Origin: Branchiostoma floridae
Taxonomy: Eukaryota; Chordata; Leptocardii; Amphioxiformes; Branchiostomatidae
NCBI RefSeq assembly: GCF_000003815.2
Contig: NW_023365788.1
Coordinates: 334,643 to 398,642, forward strand
Direction of reading: 5' to 3'
Length of the DNA: 64,000 nt
The notes beneath the pieces were generated by a model. That model ran no database searches and had not been told where the DNA came from. It was given only the letters and a program-made list of their open reading frames with translations. Every line of letters starts with the position of its first letter. Position 1 is the first letter of the stretch. Below are positions 45,232 through 54,664 of this stretch, in pieces. The position numbers and the translations under genes were made by a program.

Positions 45232-48200
45232 CGGTAGTGGTAGCAATAGTAGTAGCAATAGTAGTTGTATTTTAGTGGATTATTTCTTCACATTCATATC
45301 GGAGACCGAATAACGGCATGTTAAATTGTTCCTACATTCAGGGTCATAAATCATAAAATACACAATATATCAATCAATTTTGCACATCTATCTGCAAGCG
45401 TTCTTTAAAGCTATCCAGAGAGGATGCCCCTACTGTGCTTGGTGATAACAAATTCCACTCTACGATAGTTCTGGGAAAGTACGAATTTTTGAACACATCA
45501 ATCCTAGCTTGGTAACTCTGGTACTTGAAGTCATGGCTGTTTCTTGTTCTTTTTGAGCTGGTATTAGATACTTATCAGTCGGTACGTCCACCAGCTTATT
45601 GGTCATTTTGTACATCATGCAAAGTCTGGACATTTTCCGTCTGTCTTCAAGTGATGTCCACTGCAAATCTGTTTTCATTTTGGTAACACTAGCATGCCTG
45701 TTGTAGTTGTTTGTACAGAATCTGGCAGCTTGGTTCTGTACCCTTTCAACTTTATCTTTTTTTTTTGTGTCTTTCTTTGTATACGGATCCCATACTGTTA
45801 CAGCATATTCAAGGTTAGGTCTTACCAGTGACGTGTATGCAAGTGATTTTACCCTGGCTGGGCATGCCCACAAGTTGGTTTTGATCACTGCCAATGTCTG
45901 TTAAGCATTGGTTGTTATTTTGTTAACATGGACACCCCACTTCAGCCCAGTTGTTAATGTAACACCCAGGTATGGGTGGGTTTTTGTGGTTGCTTATGTC
46001 TGACCACAAAACTGGTAAGGGGACACATTTGGTGTGCGTTTGTTCGTTATGTGTATGATATAGCACTTATCAGGATTGAACTGCATAAGCCATTTCCTTT
46101 GCCATTCTTCCAGGGTGTTCAGATCTTTCTGAAGAAGTTGTGAGTCATTCTTTGCAGATACCTCTATATATAGCAGACAATCATCGGCGAATAACCTCAC
46201 ACTTGAATCGAGCTGGTCTGGCAAGTCTTTTATGAGCGCAATTGTTAGCTAAATGTTTGTTTCTATTCGGGCAGGTGCCTGTAAAGCTAGAAGAAATCTA
46301 ATAGCTCATCGAAAACTTTAAAAAGAACATCATCATCCGGCTATTTCGTTCAGATACCCTCCATCAAAGAACCTCCTGGAAACATTGTTTTCTGGCTTAT
46401 CCTAGTCAGAATCTTTCTGCGTATGTATTATATTTGTATATGTATTCTTGTCTTATATGTTTTGATATTAATCGTTGTTCATTAATATGGGCGGAGTACA
46501 TGAAATAAACCAAAATGTACCGTGTGGAAGCAGTGTAAGATTTTTGTCATACATTCAAAGTTGCACATTATTCATGTATTCCATAAGCTGTTTTTGAAGA
46601 CAATAACTATTTTCTTTAAACATACATCGACTAATATCTAGATGTTCATCAAATACTTAGTAAATTGACGCTTTAAACTATGAGTTTTAAAACAAAAACG
46701 TTTTAACTTAACCGGAGATGTGTTATCTTACTTTCCACGTCAACATTGTGTGAGTCATCATATAAAAATTCCGGCTCATCTAATCTCATTTTATCGATCA
46801 TAAAGTCTAACAACCATTAACCGTTAGGGCACAGAAGGTCATTTCAAATCTTCTCGTTTTTTTCGTTATTCTTAGTGTTTCACATGACTGTCAATGACTC
46901 TGATATTGTTATTTGAACTTTTCCGTTGCCTACTCCGCTTTATTTCTTCTTATAGGCGGTTCCTTGCATGTTAGAATACCTGTTATGACTGCCTCGTGGG
47001 CATAACGTTACCACATCAGGTCTCTTTTACTTACATATTTTGACCATGCGACCACTGCCGAGGATCATAGTCGAACAGTTCAGTTGATACTTTAAATTTT
47101 TATATACACACCTTTTTTACTTCAGACTCAGCCTCAAGAAGCGGAGAGTCATCCTTTGGAATGATGACATCACCCGGAGATCCTGAAAAAAATCGATACC
47201 CGCAGGATGTCATATTTGGAACATTGAAATACATCCTTGCCCAGTATTCCCGACATGCCTAAACTTTGACTAAAGCTAAAGGCGCAACCCGGCGTACGTG
47301 CAATTTGTCTGTACGTTTTTTTAGAGACCACGTCCGCCACGTATTTCTGAAAACGTTCAGGCTGTACAGGGCAGGCGCGTCGCCGTACTGGCTTGCACGG
47401 GGGACGAATCCGCAGCCCGATAGCACACAAAGTTTTGCCTGCACGTAAAGTTCTACGGCGTGTCTGTGTGCTCCAAAATCCGCCTGATTCCCTACAAGTT
47501 CGTATGGAGGCGGTACTTACCACTTTAATACGGATCCCAAAAGATTGCCCACGTTTTGGCAAGTAGACAGCACGTATTTGCTCCTACGGCGGGTTGTGCC
47601 CTTAGCTTAAATGAAGACTCAGACATGTTTACAGTATCATGCAAACTAATCATAACAATGAAAATGAATAAATTGTCGGTGTGTTTTGTCTGCCTGTTTG
47701 TGTGTTGTATGTGTTTGCGTGTATCTTTGTGTTGTGTGTGTTGTGTGTGTGTTGTGTGTGTGTGTGTTCCTATGTTTTTGTGTTTGTATGAAAAAGTTTT
47801 TGTGCGTATAGATATATGTGCGTGCGTGCGTTTGGGTGTGTGGGTGTCCGGTTGTGCGGGTATTTTTACCTGCACTCAACTTTAGGACTTCTCTCTATAT
47901 ATTGTAATATTTGGTATGTGAATAGTGTTTGGGGCGACAGGCCTGGAATGATGTAGACTTTGCAGCAGAAATTCAGATGGCATAATCATACTAGCCTTTT
48001 AGATAAGGTGTTCACAGAGGATGCATTGCAATGTTCCAGAGAGAGTGAGAGTGCGAAGCTTTACTATTTTGCCTTTTCTAGATGTACAGTTACCGTATCT
48101 TGCCTTTTCCAGAAATGACTCTCAACATACATGACAAGTTAATATTTGTACCTTTACATGAAGCGTAACGTCAACTTTTGTTATTCCGCCGTATCAAAAG

Positions 48201-49618
48201 GTGTTGATTTGATTATATGGACAACATCCGCCTACGTATCAATTCTCCTCCGTTTAAAAAAACAAACATTTTCGACCATGATGTAAGTTGTACAAAGCTG
48301 CTGCAAAATGAGAAAATTTGAATTGTATAGAGGAATAAGAATACGGATAGTGATTGAGAATTCCAAAGTCAAAGAATGAGATGCATGCAAAAGAACAAAA
48401 AATGAAAAAAAATCTGTGTTTAGTCATTTATTTCAACCTTCCACTTTGATTCCATAACGAAGCATAACCTTTTTTGTTGCCAGACAATTCGTATTTTCTT
48501 ATTCGCACGCTCGCCACAGTTTAGGGATTCAGAGAGGACGTCATCCATATACAGAAATTAACATGGCTTGATAGAAAAGAATATATGATACTTTAGATAT
48601 ATACCTAAAAATGCAACATCGGTCACCCGTGATCGAAGCACACTTAGAAATATATGGTAGTTTGGTGCACTCCAGAAAAGGTCTAGAAGACTTAAGCGAT
48701 TCCGCCAATCATTACAAACTGCATCACAAAGTTTGAAATATCATACTTAATCATTCTGTTGTAATAAAGAATATTTCCCCACATGCAAATGTTGAATTCT
48801 GAACACAGTCTACAAAAAGTTTAACACATTTCACAGTAAGAATATCGGCCGTTTACATCACATGAGTGATAGTACCCAGAAGTTTGTGTATACATGTAGA
48901 GACCTATTTAAAATATTGAGTATAATGCAATCTTAGTGGTTAGGTTTGTCTGCTCATCCAATTCAGAGGTCAAAATAATCTTACTAGTTTTTCCTGGCAA
49001 ATAGAACAATATTCTGTGTAACAAAAACTACGCTTGTTGGGGCTGTAACTGGGCCTCCCGGATGTTGGTCGGGCGTGGCGCTATAAGAGAGATTCATTCA
49101 GGCTAAAACGACAATATTCCCGATAATATTATGTGATTAAAAGGAACCCCTCTCAGTATTGAGAAAAGAGCAGTCTTTTACTCACAGCCCAGGTCGTCCA
49201 TGCCACGTTAAGGTGGGGTCACACATGCGTATATATTCAAGTCCGTTTGAGGTGCGTATGACGCTCTTAGTCTCTACCAGGCTCCACAGATCGCGGGAAA
49301 AATAGTACAAATTGGACAAATGTAGATACATATCATGTCAGATGAGTTAGCTCACCGAGAAGTATGGTTAGCGACCCAGCTAACTCGTCTGACATGTTTA
49401 CGTCTGTCCAATTTCTATTATTTTTCCAACGACCTGTGGAGCCTGGTGGAGGCAAATACTCCCATGTGCGGCTCATACGGACTTAAACGTATACGCAGGT
49501 GTGACCCCACCTTTAACGACATGCCATAGCAATTGAAGTGAGGATAATAAACCTTACCTGAAACTGTAGAAAGAGGGAAAACCAGGACGAGTATGACCGC
49601 ACATGGGAACACCTTCAT
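39459..49618 (-). CDS. Gene 4: secreted ShK-ShK-CAP protein, inverted paralogue of gene 3, 304 aa
   Basis: Eight exons on the minus strand: 49558-49618, 47112-47182, 44890-45034, 42536-42682, 41349-41464, 40849-40961, 39950-40088 and 39459-39581; the sum is 305 codons. Exon order, domain order and every intron phase match gene 3, and several exons have identical lengths (61, 145, 116, 113 bp), so the pair arose by inverted duplication of a whole gene. It has a signal peptide, linker, two ShK-like modules, and a CAP domain with HNQIRIHHG, HGESL, HFTQMVW and YVACIYEPTGN. Unlike gene 3, the last intron is gone: the CAP exon reads directly to a stop. The second ShK-like module has only five cysteines, one fewer than in gene 3. 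AATAAA at 38822-38827 is a candidate poly(A) signal. The introns are heavily invaded by palindromic elements and one LINE. Confidence 0.88.
39950..40088 (-). CDS. Gene 4 exon 7: CAP domain core
   Basis: The acceptor is ttctttag|CCATGG and the donor ACGCAG|GTTAGA. It encodes HGESLQYESEPLDC, HSWYSESELY and AAHFTQ. A minisatellite begins almost at its acceptor. Confidence 0.9.
40112..40345. repeat. Minisatellite, GCCAGTATAACCGCCCTTCGGCGTAAC unit
   Basis: About four units of 45-65 bp with GTATCTGTATCTACATAGCC between them. It occupies the gene 4 intron directly upstream of the CAP core exon and would include the branch-point zone. Confidence 0.85.
40849..40961 (-). CDS. Gene 4 exon 6: CAP domain
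   Basis: The acceptor is ataacag|AAGTGT and the donor GTCGT|GTAAGT (phase 2). It encodes KCADFAQEVVDKLQDSNEPM through TWLVNGELV. Confidence 0.85.
41349..41464 (-). CDS. Gene 4 exon 5: linker and start of CAP
   Basis: The acceptor is tttctag|AACCAG and the donor TGAG|GTAGGT. An acidic/Pro linker (EPDTVEPTPEDTIDVEEE) leads into CLKIHNQIRIHHG and ELSWC. Confidence 0.86.
41622..42070. mobile_element. MITE family B, copy 3
   Basis: TAGGGCTGGGTACCGGTAC on the left and CTGTATCAGTACCCAGCCC on the right; the interior aligns with 1355-1820 (GGCATTCATGT, TTTTGGGGC, GGACGTCGGATACT). It lies 158 bp upstream (transcript sense) of gene 4 exon 5. Confidence 0.78.
42266..42513. mobile_element. Foldback element in gene 4 intron
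   Basis: Arms of about 64 bp: ATACAGTAAGGTTCTTTATG...GATGTCTATCAG and CTGATAGACATC...CCTTACTGTAT. The loop contains GCGCCACCTACATC. It lies 23 bp from the ShK-2 donor. Confidence 0.82.
42536..42682 (-). CDS. Gene 4 exon 4: ShK-like domain 2
   Basis: The acceptor is ttgaag|AGTCTA and the donor TGCAG|GTCGGT. It has five cysteines; CRCAKSLGLC replaces [10 protein letters not shown] of gene 3, so one partner cysteine is lost. A foldback element lies 22 bp into the downstream intron. Confidence 0.83.
42762..43146 (+). repeat. Left arm of a large inverted repeat
   Basis: A 385-bp arm, GCCCCTGTCACATTTGGCGA to CACATTGTATTGTATAC, pairing with 43672-44054. It combines a CCCCTGTCACAT MITE with a further 170 bp. 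Confidence 0.85.
43672..44054 (-). repeat. Right arm of a large inverted repeat
   Basis: Reverse complement of the left arm with scattered differences; the 525-bp spacer between them (43147-43671) has no recognisable gene. All within the gene 4 intron between ShK-1 and ShK-2. Confidence 0.85.
44890..45034 (-). CDS. Gene 4 exon 3: ShK-like domain 1
   Basis: The acceptor is catgcag|ATTGCA and the donor AGAG|GTTTGG. Seven cysteines are in the same places as in gene 3 (CICKYSAMLVTC, CAAACGFC). The exon abuts a 200-bp GTA microsatellite. Confidence 0.85.
45062..45266. repeat. GTA trinucleotide repeat
   Basis: About 65 units with few interruptions, starting about 28 bp upstream (transcript sense) of gene 4 ShK-1, so it occupies the polypyrimidine position of that intron. 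Confidence 0.95.
45455..46250 (-). mobile_element. LINE reverse transcriptase fragment in gene 4 intron
   Basis: The minus strand encodes motif C (VRLFADDCLLYIEV) with WLMQFNPDKC, then after a frame shift near 45.9-46.0 kb SLAYTSLVRPNLEYAVTVWD and RVQNQAARF. These are typical of jockey/CR1-type LINE C-termini. It is truncated at about 46250 and inactive. Confidence 0.85.
47112..47182 (-). CDS. Gene 4 exon 2: linker
   Basis: The acceptor is tttttcag|GATCTC and the donor AAAAAG|GTGTGT. It encodes SPGDVIIPKDDSPLLEAESE; 27 bp shorter than the matching exon of gene 3. Confidence 0.75.
47273..47608. mobile_element. MITE family A, copy 4
   Basis: 336 bp in gene 4 intron 1. The interior is inverted relative to copy 3 while the ends match. 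Confidence 0.82.
47725..47965 (+). repeat. Copy of the GGAGGTAT-family element with GT-rich tract
   Basis: A GTGT-rich run leads into GTGTCCGGTTGTGCGGGTAT and TGTAATATTTGGTATGTG. It lies in gene 4 intron 1 next to MITE A copy 4. Confidence 0.6.
47966..49056. other. Gene 4 intron 1, unexplained part
   Basis: AT-rich, no repeat or coding signal that I recognise. Confidence 0.5.
49212..49512. mobile_element. Palindromic MITE with TTAA flanks
   Basis: Ends GGTGGGGTCACACATGCGTA and ACGCAGGTGTGACCCCACC, flanked by TTAA on each side; arms pair far inward. A TTAA target duplication is the piggyBac habit. It lies in gene 4 intron 1, 45 bp from the donor. Confidence 0.82.
49558..49618 (-). CDS. Gene 4 exon 1: signal peptide
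   Basis: MKVFPCAVILVLVFPLSTVS from ATG at 49616-49618 to TTCAG|GTAAGG, phase 1. A MITE with TTAA flanks begins 45 bp into the intron. Confidence 0.82.
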
Positions 49619-50639
49619 GTCGCTTTCTTTAGCCTCTGTTGTGGTTCCCGCACTTCAATAAAGGCAGACTTCTGTTCACAACAACGGACGCTGGACGCCA
49701 AATCGTGTGCGTCTGACGTTTTTAGCTGCGCACAAATGCGTACGTGACAGTTTGTCTCTGGTTGACTGGTCTTGAAAGACTGGGAGATTATACTACTCGG
49801 CACGCTATTGGTCAGAACATATCATATGCTATCAAAATGATTGCGTGGGCCTATCTAATATTACAAATGGCTGAGCGGACCTACATGAAGGTTTGTTTAC
49901 ATCAAAATATGCCCTTACTACAGATAGCATGTCGATCTGTTATGCGGACACTGGTGTCAAGAATAGCAACAATACATAGCTACCTGCCTCACGGTAACAA
50001 CATCCAGATGTTAGAAAGCCTCAAACCATTACTTTCAGACTTTTGCAGTTGAGATGTTGCTTTTCTACGAGTATGTGTTTGTAATTGTGTAATAGAAATT
50101 CATAAAGTAGGTGAGAATTGTAATTGGATGATTTGACGTTGACACATACCTCCAAGTCACGTATTTAAGTTTGATTTTTTTTCTTGTCTAAAGATAATAA
50201 GATAATAAAGACATAGTCTCTGATTTTTTTTCTTCCATGGTTGATGGCATTATAAACTTAGGTATATATACATGGATGGCAGAGAAATATGTTTTTTTTT
50301 TTAATTCATCGATTAGATTTGACGTCATGTTTTGCGATAAGGCTTGTATTCGACATTTGCATGTGGTATCTGATAATCAGATACCTTATGAAAATATCAG
50401 AAATGTTATGAATTCCCCCTCCCCCCAAAAGATAATTTCAAGCTAAAACCTTTTGACATAGACTTTTGTGATATAACACAAATTATTTTTCAAAGCTTAT
50501 TTCTTTACCATTTTGTCAGACTATCCTTAGATACAATGTACAAAAAAAACCCTGAAAAGTATACACCCAAATTGGCAAATAAGCTAAGACCGGTATTTAC
50601 GCTGAAGTACTGTAACAAGCTGCTTGGGGGCAAAAATCT
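49619..50639. other. 5' flank of gene 4
   Basis: The likely promoter region of gene 4; open frames such as 49744-50052 plus show no domain. No TATA box stands out. Confidence 0.5.
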
Positions 50640-50723
50640 AATCGTTTCCAGGTATTATCAAGATCTATCTACATACCAAATATCAATACTATCCATCCAG
50701 GCGATCTCCAGTTATGCCGGCGT

Positions 50724-50726
<3 letters not shown>

Positions 50727-50800
<74 letters not shown>

Positions 50801-50831
50801 GCGCGCGCACACACACACACGCACACACACG

Positions 50832-50868
<37 letters not shown>

Positions 50869-50893
50869 GCGCGCACACACACGCACACGCACG

Positions 50894-50975
<82 letters not shown>

Positions 50976-50996
50976 TACATACATACATACATACAT
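50727..50996. repeat. CA microsatellite with CG runs
   Basis: 270 bp of alternating purine-pyrimidine, including CGCGCGCGCGCG at 50786-50808, then CATA repeats. A strong Z-DNA candidate. Confidence 0.95.
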
Positions 50997-51796
50997 GCTA
51001 CCCAAAATATAACCTTCTTGGCGAAGGTAAACATAGTATTTCGACAGACGTATATGCATAAAAAGCATGTAAAATATACTCAACTATTGATTTTTATGTT
51101 GTTTTCTAACCCATTTCTACCATCCAAATATTGATTGAATGTGCACAAACATGTTGCACACGAAGTGACGCACGGATAATCACAGACTACGAAATATTTC
51201 TCAGCGATCATCTAACCGGATTTAAATGGATCGATATTTGCTGCGGTACGAATAAAATGTTTGTCTCGAGTGAGGGTCCGATTGATAAACCTTCAAACCA
51301 TGTACCAGCTCGAATGTTAATTGATGGTTATGATTAAGCCACAGCAAATGGATCTTATGAATGATACTCTCTGTATACTCCACATCTAATGAAAGCGGCA
51401 AAAAAAAACAGATGTGTGAGAAAAGAAAAAAACATAAAGACTTTATTTTCAAAATAGACAATATTAACGCTGTATGAAGAGTTAAGGCAAAACATGGGTA
51501 TCACAACCAACAAGTCATTTATTTTCTATTCAAGAAGTGTATACGTATCGAAGTAAAATAATTGGATTGGATTCACATACAATAGAATCCAAAATAATAA
51601 GGGAAAATCCATTTTATTCCCTTTTATATCGACTTAAAAATCAGAAAATGAAGCCATTTATTCTACAAAATTGCCGTTTTAGCTTCCCATTTAGGAATCC
51701 AAGACGTCTTGGAGTAATATGACTCAAACAGATTTTTCAATATTCAGCCACAATGGATGGATTTCTGCATTATAAAGGGTCACTTTGAGGCAACGC

Positions 51797-52112
51797 GGAT
51801 TCTTTGAGTCACTCGACTCAAGATGGGAAACTTTGAGTCATATGACTCCAGAAAGGGCCCTTGAGTCACTCGACTCAAGATGGGAAACTTTGAGTCATAT
51901 CAGAGTCATATGACCCAAGACGGGGCCTTGGAGTCATATGACTCAAGACAGGGCCTTGGGACTCAAGACAGGGCCTTGGAGTCATATGACTCAAGACAGG
52001 GCCTTGGGACTCAAGACGGGGCCTTGGAGTCATATGACTCAACAGTCAATGGACTCACCGACTTTGAGTCTTTCGACTATGGATAGGGATTTTGAGTCAT
52101 ATGACTCAAGAC
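51797..52112. repeat. Array of GAGTCATATGACTC palindromes
   Basis: About eight short palindromes (TGAGTCATATGACTC or TGAGTCACTCGACTCA) alternate with AAGACAGGGCCTTGG-like spacers. TGAGTCA/TGACTCA occurs at least eight times. It reads as an open frame with repeated ALESYDSRQGLGTQD but has no splice or start context, so I treat it as non-coding. Confidence 0.8.
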
Positions 52113-53002
52113 GGTGCCTTTGTGTCACTTGGCTCGAACTAGGGAGTACTTAACCTTGATGTATTGCTAGTTACTGTCTAAAATTTACAAGTGATTCCAA
52201 TCACCTTTTCCATGCAAGCGCTGTCCAGAAAATGACAAAACTATTTGGACGCCAGACTCTCTCTCCTGTTACTGTCGAGTTCCCTCCGTCATGTTTGAGT
52301 CCCTGAAATAAACATCCCCCGGGAGGATATCGCTCCTCTGTTAATCAAATCACTATGTGGGTTATCATCTCAAAGCAGACGCTACGGTGATTACACAACA
52401 CAATAGAAGAAAAAGCCTTCGGTGCTGTTAGATAATTATGTCCACTGACAAGTAACTTGTATATATGAAGCATGGACCGACCCTTTTGCTCTCCAATCCT
52501 TGTGACACCTGACAGCTCTTTCTTGTACCTGACAGCTCTTTCTTGTACCTACACGCTCGAATATCCAAATGTATGCAGGTATTTGCTTTAATCAAGGAGT
52601 GTAAATAGTCCTTGCTCTATCAAATCCTAATATTCATCAGCGTCACTGTAACCACTTATTTTGGTTGCATAGAAAAATCCGAAGTATAACACATTTATAA
52701 GCTAAAAGTTAGTTTAATTTCTTATTGGTAACCAGACCAGCTAGCCCGACGCGAAAAGCATTACTACAGAAAGCCACAAAAGAGTCTTTACCAAAAGACT
52801 GGTCACACTTAGTAATGGCCAAGCAGATGTTTGGCAAAGTTGTTTTTTCACGTATTTTGTGGCAGTCACGTACGTCTTTCTTGTAGAGATTTTTTACAGG
52901 TAGTTTAAGAAAAATGTACTCTCAAAGCTTCAGGAGTTTGAAACAAATGCTCTTACACTTACATATTTACTTGAATTAGTTAAAAACGATTAAGCCCAGT
53001 CT
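52113..53002. other. Between the two palindrome clusters
   Basis: It contains a small tandem duplication (CCTGACAGCTCTTTCTTGTA twice, about 52507-52550). No TM3/TM4-like exon for gene 5 was found here. Confidence 0.5.
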
Positions 53003-53107
53003 GGAGTCAAATGACTCCAAGGGCCCTGTCTGGAGTTACTCGACTCAAAGTTGCCGATCTTGAGTCGAGTGACTCACAGACACCGTGTTGAGTCACTCGA
53101 CTCAAAG
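53003..53107. repeat. Second cluster of GAGTC...GACTC palindromes
   Basis: It contains GGAGTCAAATGACTCC, TTGAGTCGAGTGACTCA and TTGAGTCACTCGACTCAA. It is the same family as 51797-52112, 0.9 kb away. Confidence 0.75.
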
Positions 53108-53530
53108 TGACCCTTTTAAAATAATTGACTGGACGTTCCTGATAATGAAAGTCTTTTTTTTTCACTGTCAACAGGATACTCCTGTCATGTAGACATTTTA
53201 CATTACGAGACAACATCTAGCTTGTCTTGGTAATTGAGGAAGGGTATGAAGGGTATAGAGCAGTCTATGTACAACTACAAACTTGATGTAGTTATGACCC
53301 CTTCCTAGAAATAAGGACATTACATGTTATACTTGTGACGGAACAGCATCTTAAAATATTGTAACAGCCACACACGTGGCACAGTTGCACTTTTTTCGAA
53401 GCATTTTGTTACTTAAAACCCCCAAACATAGTCCCCTTCGAGCACGTCACTTCGCTGCAGCGCGTGTATTCCTACCTATTTTTACCATGTCTGTGGTCAG
53501 GCGCAAAATAGTGCGCAGGACAAAAGAGGA

Positions 53531-53585
53531 GAGTCGGGTCAGTACTTGGATGGGAGACCGCCTGGGAACACCGGATGCTGTAGGC
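53531..53585 (+). pseudogene. 5S rRNA fragment, 5' truncated
   Basis: This is only the 3' half, from GAGTCGGGTCAGTACTTGG to TAGGC, at the left edge of the array; box A is missing. Its downstream spacer is the same as in the full units. Confidence 0.85.
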
Positions 53586-53681
53586 GTGCCATCATTTTTT
53601 ATTTTTTTCAACTTTTTTCCCAAAAAAAGACTTTTTCTCAAAAAAGGCTCCTATAAGAGGGCCTCCTAAACAGCATCTTTC

Positions 53682-53799
53682 GCCTACGGCCATATCACGT
53701 TGAATACACCCGATCTCGTTCGATCTCGGAAGTTAAGCAACGTCGAGTCCGGTCAGTACTTGGATGGGAGACCGCCTGGGAACACCGGATGCTGTAGGC
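53682..53799 (+). rRNA. 5S rRNA, copy 1
   Basis: This is a 118-bp gene from GCCTACGGCCATATCACG to GATGCTGTAGGC, with terminal stem GCCTAC/GTAGGC, box A AGTTAAGCAACG at +50 and box C TACTTGGATGGGAGACC. A TATAA sits at -30 and a T-rich Pol III stop follows. Transcribed by RNA polymerase III; the product joins the large ribosomal subunit. Confidence 0.93.
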
Positions 53800-53822
53800 G
53801 TGCCATCATTTTTTATTTTTTT
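53800..53822 (+). terminator. Pol III terminator of 5S copy 1
   Basis: T-runs (TTTTTTATTTTTTT) begin 10 bp after the gene; the same sequence follows copies 2 and 3. Confidence 0.7.
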
Positions 53823-53865
53823 CAACTTTTTTCCCAAAAAAAGACTTTTTCTCAAAAAAGGCTCC

Positions 53866-53870
53866 TATAA
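53866..53870 (+). promoter_or_regulatory. TATA box of 5S copy 2
   Basis: TATAA lies at -30 relative to +1 at 53896; the same element occurs at -30 of copies 1, 3 and 4 (53652, 54080, 54294). Upstream TATA-like elements help 5S transcription in several invertebrates. Confidence 0.6.
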
Positions 53871-53895
53871 GAGGGCCTCCTAAACAGCATCTTTC

Positions 53896-54013
53896 GCCTA
53901 CGGCCATATCACGTTGAATACACCCGATCTCGTTCGATCTCGGAAGTTAAGCAACGTCGAGTCCGGTCAGTACTTGGATGGGAGACCGCCTGGGAACACC
54001 GGATGCTGTAGGC
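53896..54013 (+). rRNA. 5S rRNA, copy 2
   Basis: Identical by eye to copy 1, 214 bp downstream. Confidence 0.93.
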
Positions 54014-54109
54014 GTGCCATCATTTTTTATTTTTTTCAACTTTTTTCCCAAAAAAAGACTTTTTCTCAAAAAAGGCTCCTATAAGAGGGCCTCCTAAACA
54101 GCATCTTTC

Positions 54110-54227
54110 GCCTACGGCCATATCACGTTGAATACACCCGATCTCGTTCGATCTCGGAAGTTAAGCAACGTCGAGTCCGGTCAGTACTTGGATGGGAGAC
54201 CGCCTGGGAACACCGGATGCTGTAGGC
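54110..54227 (+). rRNA. 5S rRNA, copy 3
   Basis: Identical by eye to copy 1, in the same 214-bp register. Confidence 0.93.
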
Positions 54228-54323
54228 GTGCCATCATTTTTTATTTTTTTCAACTTTTTTCCCAAAAAAAGACTTTTTCTCAAAAAAGGCTCCTATAAGA
54301 GGGCCTCCTAAACAGCATCTTTC

Positions 54324-54433
54324 GCCTACGGCCATATCACGTTGAATACACCCGATCTCGTTCGATCTCGGAAGTTAAGCAACGTCGAGTCCGGTCAGTA
54401 CTTGGATGGGAGACCGCCTGGGAACACCGGATG
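54324..54433 (+). pseudogene. 5S rRNA, copy 4, 3' truncated
   Basis: It matches the array for 110 bp, then diverges after GGATG into ACCCCCCGCTGTCCC, losing the last eight bases and the 3' strand of the terminal stem. The internal promoter is intact, so transcription is possible, but there is no nearby T-run terminator. Confidence 0.85.
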
Positions 54434-54517
54434 ACCCCCCGCTGTCCCTACAGCGACTCCTGGGTTGAGCAACATCTGCTTGGGGATCGAGAGTAACCAA
54501 GCAGATGTAGGAAAAAG

Positions 54518-54617
54518 NNNNNNNNNNNNNNNNNNNNNNNNNNNNNNNNNNNNNNNNNNNNNNNNNNNNNNNNNNNNNNNNNNNNNNNNNNNNNNNNNNN
54601 NNNNNNNNNNNNNNNNN
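54518..54617. other. Assembly gap, 100 N
   Basis: It lies 84 bp after the broken last 5S copy; more 5S units or missing gene 5 exons could be hidden here. Confidence 1.
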
Positions 54618-54664
54618 TAGCCTGATTAAATCTCGCTTATAGCAGCCCGCCAAACATCCGCCGG
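54618..54664 (-). repeat. Short dispersed repeat, CCGGATGTTGGGCGGGC family
   Basis: The minus strand reads CGGATGTTTGGCGGGCTGCT then ATAAGCGAGATTTAATCAGG. The same 45-bp block is at 13733-13767 and 49057-49105. Here it begins exactly at the end of the 100-N gap. Confidence 0.65.

Larger units (their letters stand above)
53531..54433 (+). repeat. Tandem 5S rDNA array, 214-bp unit
   Basis: Units start at 53682, 53896, 54110 and 54324, so the period is exactly 214 bp (118-bp gene plus 96-bp spacer). Spacers look identical: a T-rich terminator, ACTTTTTTCCCAAAAAAAG, then CTCCTATAAGAGGGCC. Confidence 0.93.

Noticed and set aside
44872-45275. Poly-Leu and poly-Val open frames
   Set aside because: Translation of the GTA repeat; the ShK-1 exon at 44890-45034 is the only coding part.
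50536-51083. HTHTHT and VCVCVC open frames
   Set aside because: Translation of the CA/CG microsatellite on both strands.
51880-52086. Open frame with repeated ESYDSRQGLGTQD peptides
   Set aside because: It follows the palindrome array; no splice sites, family or start context.
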